Below, one piece after another: positions 34,992 to 42,648 of a DNA stretch of 64,000 bases. Origin of the DNA: Spirosoma fluviale (GTDB taxonomy: Bacteria; Bacteroidota; Bacteroidia; Cytophagales; Spirosomataceae). The stretch covers positions 62,001 through 126,000 of the forward strand of contig CAMCXW010000001.1 of assembly GCA_945883625.1 (NCBI GenBank). Direction: 5' to 3'. The translations under genes and the position numbers were made by a program. The notes under the pieces were generated by a model. It did not search any database, had not been told where the DNA came from, and saw only the letters and a list, made by a program, of their open reading frames with translations. Numbering within the stretch: the first letter of the stretch is position 1; the number at the start of each line of letters is the position of its first letter.

Positions 34992-36257
34992 ATGAAGCGC
35001 TTAATCGAATACATGAATCAATTACCCAAACGATCAAAGATCCTCGGACTTGTTGGCATCACCCTTTTCATCGGAATTCTAATCCTGGCCAACTCCCATC
35101 CTTCCCAAAGCTTTTTCCACGTGAAAACGGTAACGGAAAAAAGAAATGATAGTTTGGCCAACTTATATAATCCGGAAATAGCGCAACAAAAATCCATTAA
35201 ACTGGATACCTTTTTCACTAAGCTGCGCGAAAAATCAGGTTTTAATGGTGCTGTATTGATTACCCAGTACGGAAAAATCATCTATAAGAAGGGTTTTGGC
35301 TATTCAAATTACTTCACCAAAAGCGCTATTAATACACATACCCACTTTCAACTAGCTTCCGTTTCCAAGCAATTTACGGCTGTAGCGATTATGCAATTAA
35401 AGGAAAAAGGGCTACTGAACTATGATGATGCAATCTATAAGCATATCCCAGGTTTTCCATACGACTCTAGCTTAACCATCCGCAGTTTACTTACGCACCG
35501 TTCTGGACTTTCCGACTACGCTTATAATATGGACAAGGTATATGATAAAAAAATACCTTTGACAAATCAAAAAGTAGTCGAGATGATGATTCGCCTCAAG
35601 CCGCACATCGACTACCGGCCGAACGCTAAATTCAGTTATAATAACACCAACTACATGTTGCTGGCCTACATCGTTGAGAAACTCAGTGGATTAGGCTTCC
35701 GTGAATACTTAAAGAAAAATATTTTCGAACCGGCAGGCATGTTGGAAAGCTTCGTTTACGACCCCATGCATCCAGAAATGCTAAAAACAGCAGCTACTGG
35801 GTACACGCCTCGGCGCGGAGGACCTGCCGTTTCCGAGTTCAACCACCTAGATGGGGTAACCGGCGATAAAGGCATATATTCCACCGTGGAGGACCTTTAT
35901 CTTTGGGACATGGCCTTGAACGAAGAGAAATTAATCAAATACACAACACTAGAGGAAGCATTTACCCCTCAGCATACCACTCCAAAGGTCTTACCTAAAA
36001 ACTATGGCTTCGGATGGAGACTCACCCAATTGGAAAACGGCGATTGGTTGACCTATCACACCGGTTGGTGGCATGGATTTAAAAACTATTACCTCCACAA
36101 CCCGAAAGATAACTCGGCCATCATCATCTTGGGCAACATGGCCAATCATGCCTTAGCCAAAGTAAATATTGTACAATCCATTTTATATCCAGAAAAATCA
36201 GCCTTATTTATGAAGGGTGATCCCCTACCTGCGGAATTTACCTTAGGAGGAAACTAA
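34992..36257 (+). CDS. Serine hydrolase, beta-lactamase/PBP-like fold (membrane anchored)
   Basis: One hydrophobic anchor (about residues 16-34) precedes a class C beta-lactamase-like domain. The active Ser is in SVSK (Ser123, Lys126). The second motif is YNN in FSYNNTNYMLL, and HTGWWHG stands in place of KTG. Proteins of this group (family S12) include esterases, D-Ala carboxypeptidases and lactamase homologues; real drug resistance cannot be inferred. An NTF2-like gene follows after 8 nt, so the pair is an operon. Confidence 0.85.
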   Translation: MKRLIEYMNQLPKRSKILGLVGITLFIGILILANSHPSQSFFHVKTVTEKRNDSLANLYNPEIAQQKSIKLDTFFTKLREKSGFNGAVLITQYGKIIYKKGFGYSNYFTKSAINTHTHFQLASVSKQFTAVAIMQLKEKGLLNYDDAIYKHIPGFPYDSSLTIRSLLTHRSGLSDYAYNMDKVYDKKIPLTNQKVVEMMIRLKPHIDYRPNAKFSYNNTNYMLLAYIVEKLSGLGFREYLKKNIFEPAGMLESFVYDPMHPEMLKTAATGYTPRRGGPAVSEFNHLDGVTGDKGIYSTVEDLYLWDMALNEEKLIKYTTLEEAFTPQHTTPKVLPKNYGFGWRLTQLENGDWLTYHTGWWHGFKNYYLHNPKDNSAIIILGNMANHALAKVNIVQSILYPEKSALFMKGDPLPAEFTLGGN

Positions 36258-36265
36258 TTAAAGCT

Positions 36266-36799
36266 ATGAAAAAACTACTTTCTGTTACCATGTTCTTGTT
36301 AGCGAGCATTGCTGCTTGGGGACAACAAGCTGCTGACGATGCCATCAAAGCTACAGTCACCAATTATTTTGAAGGCGTAACCACAGGAGACGCAGCCAAA
36401 TTGAACAAAGCATTTCACGAATCAGCCATCTTACGCACATTTAATGCGGCTACGGGAAAAATTCAAGACATCCCTGTTAAAACTTTTATTAGCAAAACCC
36501 CGGCTGGAGGAGTGAAAGCGAGCACCAAACTGATTTCGTATTCCTATGCTGGAGTTTCAGGTTTAGCTGCTGTCGAAATGCAGTTCGACGAATTTAAATA
36601 CATCGATCTACTTTCCTTATTACAAGTCAATGACGAATGGAAAATTGTCGCCCGTGTGTTTAGCCGCGTAGATCTAGATACCCAACTAAAAGGTTCCGCA
36701 GGCGCAGCAACCAAAGCTACTGGCAAAACACCTGCAGCAGCCGCTCCTGCAAAAAAGAGCACAGCGAATATCAAACCGAAAAAAGATGACGGGTGGTAA
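36266..36799 (+). CDS. NTF2-like / lumazine-binding family protein (exported)
   Basis: A signal peptide (about residues 1-20, AAWGQ) is followed by a compact NTF2-like fold of about 115 residues (DAIKATVTNYFEGVTTGDAAKLNKAFH to NDEWKIVARVFSR), matching the putative lumazine-binding family PF12893. The last roughly 35 residues are a low-complexity Ala/Lys tail. No function is known. It is co-transcribed with the serine hydrolase gene. The 7-bp repeat array starts 4 nt after its stop. Confidence 0.8.
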   Translation: MKKLLSVTMFLLASIAAWGQQAADDAIKATVTNYFEGVTTGDAAKLNKAFHESAILRTFNAATGKIQDIPVKTFISKTPAGGVKASTKLISYSYAGVSGLAAVEMQFDEFKYIDLLSLLQVNDEWKIVARVFSRVDLDTQLKGSAGAATKATGKTPAAAAPAKKSTANIKPKKDDGW

Positions 36800-36802
36800 A
36801 AA

Positions 36803-37117
36803 CTAGACGTTAGACTTTAGACGTTAGACGTTGGACGTTAGACGTTAGACTTTAGACGTTGGACGTTAGACGTTAGACGTTGGACGTTAGACTTTAGACG
36901 TTGGACGTTAGACTTTAGACGTTGGACGTTAGACGTTAGACTTTAGACGTTAGACGTTAGACTTTAGACGTTAGACTTTAGACGTTGGACTTTAGACGTT
37001 GGACGTTAGACTTTAGACGTTGGACGTTAGACGTTAGACGTTGGACGTTAGACGTTAGACGTTAGACGTTGGACGTTGGACGTTGGACGTTAGACTTTAA
37101 ACGTTAGACTTTAGACG
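36803..37117. repeat. Tandem 7-bp repeat array (45 units)
   Basis: Forty-five uninterrupted heptamers fill the spacer, almost all TTAGACG, TTAGACT or TTGGACG (first unit CTAGACG, one TTAAACG near the end). After a 14-nt gap, inverted copies follow (about 37132-37159), so the end of the array can fold into a hairpin. It lies between the converging NTF2-like gene and the myo-inositol oxygenase gene. The same heptamer family is found at the 3' end of nuoI (58675-58745). Confidence 0.97.
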
Positions 37118-37159
37118 CAGGAAACTTCTAGCGTCTGACGTCTAAAGTCTAACGTCCAA

Positions 37160-37987
37160 TTACCAATTGATTGGTCCTTTACCTAAGTATTTCTCCACGA
37201 TAGGCTTATAATACGATTTCAATTCCTCGAAAACTGGAACTACCGGAGATTTGGTATACAAATCATATTTATTGAAATCACGAATCCATTCAAGATATTG
37301 TTCGTCTTTGGCTGTCATGAATTGACGGTAGCTTCCACCCGAATGCCACGGGTAGAACGAGTGATAGCGAATCATTGCCATACCCGCTTCCGGAATTTTA
37401 TTTTCAGGATGATTTTTTAACACTTGATACAAGTACTCGTCATGCCCCCAAGCTAAGTGCACATTATCTAATCCGCAGCCTTCAGCATATACACCTAAGT
37501 CAGTGTTATAACGCGAATCAGCCATATCTGGATTTAACGCATTAAACTCTGGATACACGCACGAATAAGGTAATTTACAGCCTACGACAAACACATCCCC
37601 TACTAATCCCCACTGCTCAGCCTGACTTGTTCCGTCTTCATCTGAACCAAATAAATACATGGCTTTACCCAAATCATGAATTAAGCCCACCAACTGCATC
37701 CAATCTGGACGCCCTTCGGCACGAAGACCTTCTGCTGATTGCAATAAATGAATGATATTAGGGAGGGTCAAATCTGGATCAGAAACGTCAACCAAGACAT
37801 TCAAGCGCTCCATCATTTCCCAAATGTCCATCGGACGCTCAAATGTCAAGTACTTATTTTTCATTCGAAGTACATATGCATACGTTTGACGCGATCGCAT
37901 CTTACGGTAATGCTCTTTTACGGCAACGGTGATATCACCCTGCTCATAATTACGAAATTCAGATTTTTCTTTGCTGATCGTTTCCAT
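37160..37987 (-). CDS. Myo-inositol oxygenase
   Basis: This di-iron oxygenase cleaves myo-inositol to D-glucuronate. The protein has 275 residues, the size of the animal and plant enzyme, and shows the HD-fold metal ligands: His-Asp in GLIHDLGK, His in WGHDEYLY, His in RYHSFYPWH, and a late Asp in WIRDFNKYDLY. FRNYEQGDITVAVKEHYRKM at the start is typical. No inositol catabolic genes (iolG and so on) are nearby; the nucleoside permease and DUF3592 genes upstream do not suggest a pathway. The enzyme is found mostly in eukaryotes and scattered bacteria. Its stop codon touches the 7-bp repeats. Confidence 0.93.
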   Translation of the reverse strand: METISKEKSEFRNYEQGDITVAVKEHYRKMRSRQTYAYVLRMKNKYLTFERPMDIWEMMERLNVLVDVSDPDLTLPNIIHLLQSAEGLRAEGRPDWMQLVGLIHDLGKAMYLFGSDEDGTSQAEQWGLVGDVFVVGCKLPYSCVYPEFNALNPDMADSRYNTDLGVYAEGCGLDNVHLAWGHDEYLYQVLKNHPENKIPEAGMAMIRYHSFYPWHSGGSYRQFMTAKDEQYLEWIRDFNKYDLYTKSPVVPVFEELKSYYKPIVEKYLGKGPINW

Positions 37988-38027
37988 CGCGCCTAAAGTT
38001 TAGAACGATGAAATTACAGAATGATTT

Positions 38028-38498
38028 TTAATGCTGCAAGAGTGAGAGAATAATCGAACTCATCAGCATTAAGATACCTAAAACAAAAAACACAGTTGGA
38101 TTTAACACAGGCAAACTAGTCTCACTCAAAGAAGCCTCATATGGATTATCCGTTAAATACCGTACCGGAATTTGCTGGCCTATCTCACAATTCTTTGCCA
38201 AACCCTTATCTGCCTCCCGGCGAAACTCGGCACCATTAACATAATAGGATACAATCGGGAAGTAAATCGGAAATCTACCTGAGTGATCATCCCGCGCGTA
38301 CCGACGAGAAATCTCTACGATTTTACCGTACGTAGTTTTTGAATGTGCAATCCAATCTTTCCGCTTGTTATACAAATAAACACCCACACCAATCAAGGCA
38401 AAAGCGATAAAGGAAAACAACACCAAAAATAGTGTCATCGATCCTTGAAAAGAACCGGTAGGCCGACCAGAAATCAATAAAATGCCAACTAAATTCAT
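38028..38498 (-). CDS. DUF3592 membrane protein
   Basis: A protein of 156 residues with two hydrophobic segments (about 20-42 and 130-152) and a soluble middle domain containing YGKIVEISRRY, PIVSYYVNGAEFRREAD and GQQIPVRYLTDNPYEA, the DUF3592 pattern. The function is unknown. An internal Met at residue 21 is an alternative start. The gene is on the same strand as the inositol oxygenase gene, 40 nt upstream. Confidence 0.75.
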   Translation of the reverse strand: MNLVGILLISGRPTGSFQGSMTLFLVLFSFIAFALIGVGVYLYNKRKDWIAHSKTTYGKIVEISRRYARDDHSGRFPIYFPIVSYYVNGAEFRREADKGLAKNCEIGQQIPVRYLTDNPYEASLSETSLPVLNPTVFFVLGILMLMSSIILSLLQH

Positions 38499-38805
38499 TC
38501 GTCTATTTGTGCAAACAGGGAACCCCTATCTGATATTTTCATCAAAAGACGTACAAAAAATACTGAAAATCAAATACGTAGCTCATGCGCAAAAAGAGCT
38601 GTGAAGTACACTATTCAAGCACTTTTTAATGTTTTTTGCTAATTCCCGAAAAACAAGATTTCATTTTGACCCATTCATAGAAAAAATAGGCGTATTTTCA
38701 GAAAATGGGTTTTCGAAATAGTGCCAAAAGCTCGAAAAATTTATTTTCCTAAAATTTGATATTTCTTTCAAATTTGTATTTTTGACCTGAAAGAAACCAA
38801 AAACT
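38499..38805. other. Spacer between divergent genes
   Basis: This 307-nt AT-rich stretch holds the nucleoside permease promoter at its right end. It also has a 7-bp inverted repeat (38669-38675 with 38704-38710) and a 9-bp inverted repeat around the -7 box (38762-38770 with 38788-38796). No ORF or RNA gene is recognised. Confidence 0.7.
38755..38784 (+). promoter_or_regulatory. Promoter of the nucleoside permease gene
   Basis: TTTG (38755-38758), an 18-nt spacer and TATTTTTG (38777-38784) match the consensus. The predicted start is about 16 nt before the ATG at 38806. The perfect 9-bp inverted repeat around the -7 box could be an operator. Confidence 0.75.
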
Positions 38806-39993
38806 ATGAAGCAATCGACTAAAATTCAACTCATGACCATGATGTTCCTCATGTTCTTCGGATGGGGAGCCTGGTACGGTCAAATGAGTAAATACCTACT
38901 AAGCACCTTGAACGCTACCGGCGATCAAGTAGGTAATGCTTACCTTACCTTCTCTATTGCCTCATTTGTTGCTCCATTCTTTGTGGGCCTAATTGCAGAC
39001 CGTTATTTCGCCGCACAAAAAGTAATGGGGGTTTTAAATATTATTGGTGGAGGATTGCTGTATTTATTAAGCCAAACAACGGATCCTGAAATCTTCTTTT
39101 GGTACATTTTAGCCTATACCATGTGTTTCGCACCAAATTTAGCCTTATCAAATTCCATTGCGATGAAGCAAATGCAAAACCCAGAAAAGGAATTTGCCAA
39201 TATCCGGGTAACCGGGACCGTTGCTTGGATTGTGGTAACCAATATCATCGGATTTTACGCCCTTGGAGATAATGTAGCCATATTTCATATTGCCATGTAC
39301 AGTTCTTTCGCCTTAGGAATCTACGCGTTCTTCTTGCCAGACACCCCTCCGAAAGCCGACAAAAATGCATCCATCGCTCAGATTGTTGGCCTAGACGCCC
39401 TCAAACTTTTCAAGGATCGTTCGTTCCTCATTTTCTTTATTTCTTCGATCCTAATCTGTATTCCACTTTCCTTCTATTACGCCATGGCAAATCCTTCATT
39501 AACGGATTCCCACATGAGCAATGTTGAAAACAAAATGTCTTTGGGTCAAGCTTCTGAGGTAATTTTCATGTTGTTAATTCCCTTTGCATTTACACGCCTA
39601 GGAGTCAAAAAAATGCTTATCGTTGGATTAATTGCCTGGATTATACGCTTTGTTTGCTTTGGCTATGGCGATGGACTTTCTAGTGAGTGGATCTTGTATA
39701 TTGGCATCATTCTTCATGGTATTTGTTACGATTTCTTCTTCGTGACGGGACAAATTTATACGGACCAAAAAGCTGGACCCCATATTAAGAATTCCGCACA
39801 GGGGCTAATTACCTTGGCAACCTATGGTGTAGGTATGGGTATCGGATCGAAACTTTCCGGTATTGTTCTAGACATGTATACCACCAATGGCGTCCATGAC
39901 TGGCAGTCAGTCTGGATGGTACCAGCTGGCATAGCTGTTTTAGTACTCGTGCTATTTATCCTGTTTTTCAACGAACGAAAACAAACAGCCTAG
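38806..39993 (+). CDS. Nucleoside:proton symporter (NupG/XapB-like, MFS)
   Basis: A membrane transporter of 395 residues with 12 hydrophobic segments. FFGWGAWYGQM near the start, GLIADRYFAAQKVMG and TGQIYTDQKAGPHIKNSAQGL match the nucleoside H+ symporter family (PF03825). It has its own promoter. The stop overlaps that of the converging SDR gene by 4 nt. Given the neighbouring inositol oxygenase, a polyol substrate is an alternative, but the family signature favours nucleosides. Confidence 0.85.
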   Translation: MKQSTKIQLMTMMFLMFFGWGAWYGQMSKYLLSTLNATGDQVGNAYLTFSIASFVAPFFVGLIADRYFAAQKVMGVLNIIGGGLLYLLSQTTDPEIFFWYILAYTMCFAPNLALSNSIAMKQMQNPEKEFANIRVTGTVAWIVVTNIIGFYALGDNVAIFHIAMYSSFALGIYAFFLPDTPPKADKNASIAQIVGLDALKLFKDRSFLIFFISSILICIPLSFYYAMANPSLTDSHMSNVENKMSLGQASEVIFMLLIPFAFTRLGVKKMLIVGLIAWIIRFVCFGYGDGLSSEWILYIGIILHGICYDFFFVTGQIYTDQKAGPHIKNSAQGLITLATYGVGMGIGSKLSGIVLDMYTTNGVHDWQSVWMVPAGIAVLVLVLFILFFNERKQTA

Positions 39994-40787
39994 GTATTTT
40001 TAATTTTTCGAAGCATCCAAGGAACGATGGATGGGAGGAGGCGCTGTACAATCAAGCCGAATCTCTCTAAAGCGCCACCAACAAAAAAGTAGTTTTTACC
40101 CTGAGAAACGGCATGAACTATTTTTTGGGCGGTGAAATTTGGATCAAGTCCTTTGGCTTGATTTGGGTCCATTTTCCCATATTTTTCACCGTCTTCATTC
40201 ATCGCGTGTAATGAAATTTCCGTACGGATATAGCCTGGCATGATGGTGGAAACCTGCACACCATGATCGTGTAATTCAGCGCGCACGGAATCGAAAAATC
40301 CAATTAAGGCATGTTTTGTGGCACCATATGCCGCACGACGCGGGGTCGAAATTCGGCCAGCGACAGAGGCGATAGGCACAAAAACTCCAGCCTTTTGATT
40401 TTGAAACACCGGAATGACTTGTTGGACCAAATGCACAATCGAAAAGAAATTCACTTCAAACAAACTGCGGTAAACTTCAAATTTGGTATCTAATACAAAT
40501 GACCGTTGGCTCACTCCTGCATTTAAAACCAACACATCAATCCGACCATACGTTTGCATCACCTTGGTAACCTGTTGGCCATGTCCCGCCAAATCCACCA
40601 TATCAAATGGCAAAACCAATACGCTTCCCCCGTGTCCCTCACAAGACTGGGCTACCCGTTGCAATTCCACCTCTCTACGGGCGGATAATACCAAATTAGC
40701 GCCCTTTGAAGCAAATTCATAGGCTAAGGCTTCCCCAATTCCAGATGAGGCTCCGGTAATCCAGACGATTTTGTTTTTGAATTCCAT
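39990..40787 (-). CDS. Short-chain dehydrogenase/reductase
   Basis: A classical SDR of 265 residues. The cofactor loop is TGASSGIGEALAYEF (about 10-24), NAG is in LVLNAGVSQ (near 92), the catalytic Ser is in PIASVAGRI (near 143) and YGATK is near 156. The C-terminal roughly 30 residues include a hydrophobic stretch (FGLIVQRLLPSIVPWML), which may tether it to the membrane, as in the DHRS7-like group. The substrate is unknown. It converges with the permease and follows metX on the same strand after two palindromes. Confidence 0.88.
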   Translation of the reverse strand: MEFKNKIVWITGASSGIGEALAYEFASKGANLVLSARREVELQRVAQSCEGHGGSVLVLPFDMVDLAGHGQQVTKVMQTYGRIDVLVLNAGVSQRSFVLDTKFEVYRSLFEVNFFSIVHLVQQVIPVFQNQKAGVFVPIASVAGRISTPRRAAYGATKHALIGFFDSVRAELHDHGVQVSTIMPGYIRTEISLHAMNEDGEKYGKMDPNQAKGLDPNFTAQKIVHAVSQGKNYFFVGGALERFGLIVQRLLPSIVPWMLRKIKNT

Positions 40788-40806
40788 ACCCCAAATATAA
40801 ACAAGT

Positions 40807-40831
40807 AGCGACGCGATACCTCGCGTCTGCT
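40807..40831. repeat. GC-rich palindrome
   Basis: GACGCGA (40810-40816) and TCGCGTC (40821-40827) pair perfectly around TACC, with outer AGC/GCT pairs after a one-base bulge. It lies between metX and the SDR gene and could be a transcription end or a REP-type repeat. Confidence 0.65.
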
Positions 40832-40862
40832 TTGATAGTCACAAATTATGTGCCTGGGCCAA

Positions 40863-40891
40863 CTTTGACAAAGCTTAGAGCTTTGCCAAAG
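40863..40891. repeat. REP-like palindrome, copy 3 (variant)
   Basis: Arms 40863-40875 and 40879-40891 pair at 12 of 13 positions around a 3-nt centre, with the CTTTG-CAAAGCT core related to copies 1 and 2. It lies 17 nt after the metX stop. Confidence 0.65.
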
Positions 40892-40907
40892 AGAAATAGC
40901 GCGTTTC

Positions 40908-41984
40908 TTACCTGCTTTCTAACTCGCGAAAGAACTCCGCCATCGGATTAACCTCAAGTAATTGCAACTTCTGCCACAAGCGAATAGCCTTTGTCATCAA
41001 GCCACTTTCGATTAAAAATCCATCGTGCCCGTAAAGTGAGTCAATCATTTGAAAAGAAGCACCTGGAATATGTTTGGCTAAAAATTCTTGTTCAACAATC
41101 GGGAAGAGAGCATCGGATTTGATCCCAATCACCAAGGTATTGGATTTAATTTCTTTCAAAGCGGGAATAATTCCACCACGGTTCCGACCTACATCTTGAG
41201 AATCCATCATTTTGGACAAAATATAATAGGAATACGCATTGAATCGCTGGGCTAACTTTTCTCCTTGGTAGCGTTGATAGGAAACGGCGCGCAATGTTTT
41301 TTCCAACGAATGGTCTTGGCGAGATTGGGTAATTTGATAGGTTTCGTAGTTACGATACGAAATCAGAGCAGTTGCACGAGCAGCTTTCATTCCCTCAATT
41401 CCTGCTTTTGGATGCGATTCTCCCCAAGTCTTGTCGACTTCAATAGCCATCCGTTGGGACTCATTAAATGCCACTCCCCACGGAGAATGAACCGCATTTG
41501 TCGCCACTAAAATTAAATTTTGAATCAAATCAGGATTCACAATTCCCCACTCAACGGCTTGTTGGCCCCCCATCGAACCACCAATACACGTTTTAATCCG
41601 ATGAATCCCCAATTCATTTCGTAACAGCTCAAATGAATGAACAACATCCCGAATACTTATATCTGGAAATGAATGAAAATAGGGTTTACCCGTTGATGGA
41701 TCCGTAGACAAAGGACCCGTAGAACCATAATGTGAGCCTAAAATATTGACACAAACGATGAAATTATTCTCGGGATTAAACAATTTACCAGGCCCAACTA
41801 GCCCCTGCCACCATTCGGCAACGTCCTGACTGCCCGTGAATGCATGGCAAATCCATATCACATTATCGCAAGATGCATTCATCTGCCCCCACGTTTGGTA
41901 TGCCAAATCAATTTGAGGAAGCGAAGCTCCGCTTTCTAAAGCAAAAGTATGGGGATAATGATAGTGTCTAAATTCTGCTTGCAT
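40908..41984 (-). CDS. metX: Homoserine O-acetyltransferase
   Basis: This alpha/beta-hydrolase-fold enzyme acetylates homoserine (or, in some members, succinylates it) at the first committed step to methionine. The nucleophile Ser is in CIGGSMGGQQAVEW (about 145), and the Asp and His are in KSDALF and YGHDGFL. The conserved stretches HAFTGSQDVAEWW and ILGSHYGSTGP are present. Length is 358 residues. The ATG at 41984 is chosen over an upstream TTG; it lies 10 nt after a SAM riboswitch. Acyl donor specificity cannot be fixed from these motifs alone. Confidence 0.93.
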   Translation of the reverse strand: MQAEFRHYHYPHTFALESGASLPQIDLAYQTWGQMNASCDNVIWICHAFTGSQDVAEWWQGLVGPGKLFNPENNFIVCVNILGSHYGSTGPLSTDPSTGKPYFHSFPDISIRDVVHSFELLRNELGIHRIKTCIGGSMGGQQAVEWGIVNPDLIQNLILVATNAVHSPWGVAFNESQRMAIEVDKTWGESHPKAGIEGMKAARATALISYRNYETYQITQSRQDHSLEKTLRAVSYQRYQGEKLAQRFNAYSYYILSKMMDSQDVGRNRGGIIPALKEIKSNTLVIGIKSDALFPIVEQEFLAKHIPGASFQMIDSLYGHDGFLIESGLMTKAIRLWQKLQLLEVNPMAEFFRELESR

Positions 41985-41994
41985 CGTCAAAGCG

Positions 41995-42104
41995 TTATAT
42001 TTCCCTAAACAGGCATTCGCCTGGGGTAGGAATTAGCACCGGGGTCAAATTTTGACGGGTTGCCAGAAGATCAATGAGCCTAGTCTCTCCCTTCTTCTTT
42101 ATAA
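41995..42104 (-). ncRNA. SAM riboswitch (S-box type) upstream of metX
   Basis: Reading the minus strand, the S-box hallmarks appear in order: GGGAGAGAC, then TCTGGCAACCCG, then GGTGCTAATTCCTACC, then a hairpin CAGGC-GAAT-GCCTG. Short P1 arms TTATA (42104-42100) and TATAA (41999-41995) close the aptamer. SAM binding normally represses methionine genes. There is no terminator between the aptamer and the metX ATG, and P1 ends 10 nt before the start codon, so control of translation start is more likely than termination. Confidence 0.85.
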
Positions 42105-42146
42105 TTCAATGCTCTACAGCCACTGAATGAGGGGACAAAGTAAATC

Positions 42147-42548
42147 ATGAAATCAGGATTTTCCAAAATTTTAGTGATATTTACCCGCATGAAAAGCCTA
42201 ATTCTGTTTTACATCATACTAATAGGTATTTTGTACCTAGTACACATCAGTCCATGGGGAAATTTAATCCACCCCCAGATAACGTATATTCTAGCGTTTC
42301 TAATTTTTCAATCCTATTTAACTATTGGCATTTCACAAATCAGTCCAAAAAGTGGGAAAGAAAAATTTGTCCACTTTCAACTCATTAATCTGACTATACG
42401 CTTTATTTCAAGCCTTTCTTTCGTTGGTTTTTTTGCCTACACCGGTACACCTGAAATATTCTTATTCACAATCAACTTTTTTGTACTCTATTTATGTAGT
42501 GCAAATTTTGAAATAATAGCCTTGCTTCGTAACTTGCGACGTTTTTAG
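42147..42548 (+). CDS. Small four-helix membrane protein upstream of atpB
   Basis: A 133-residue protein with four hydrophobic segments and basic connecting loops and C-terminus (LLRNLRRF). I do not recognise a named domain. Genes for small four-helix membrane proteins often precede atpB in Bacteroidota, and position plus topology suggest an AtpI-like role in c-ring assembly. That is inference. It is separated from atpB by 100 nt and is divergent from metX. A second Met at residue 15 is a possible start. Confidence 0.65.
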   Translation: MKSGFSKILVIFTRMKSLILFYIILIGILYLVHISPWGNLIHPQITYILAFLIFQSYLTIGISQISPKSGKEKFVHFQLINLTIRFISSLSFVGFFAYTGTPEIFLFTINFFVLYLCSANFEIIALLRNLRRF

Positions 42549-42648
42549 GAAATAAATAGTTTTTCAACTTTTATTTCGTGCCCAAAACACCGTTAATCGC
42601 CGTATTAACAACATAAATTATCACAAAATAGTAAAAGCTAGAATTACG

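Noticed and set aside
34992-36257. Antibiotic-resistance beta-lactamase
   Set aside because: The HTG motif and context fit the broad S12 hydrolase group; nothing supports drug hydrolysis.
36803-37117. CRISPR array
   Set aside because: The unit is 7 bp with no spacers, and no cas genes are present.
42147-42548. Naming the small protein AtpI
   Set aside because: Position and topology fit, but no sequence signature is visible, so it is left as an unassigned membrane protein.
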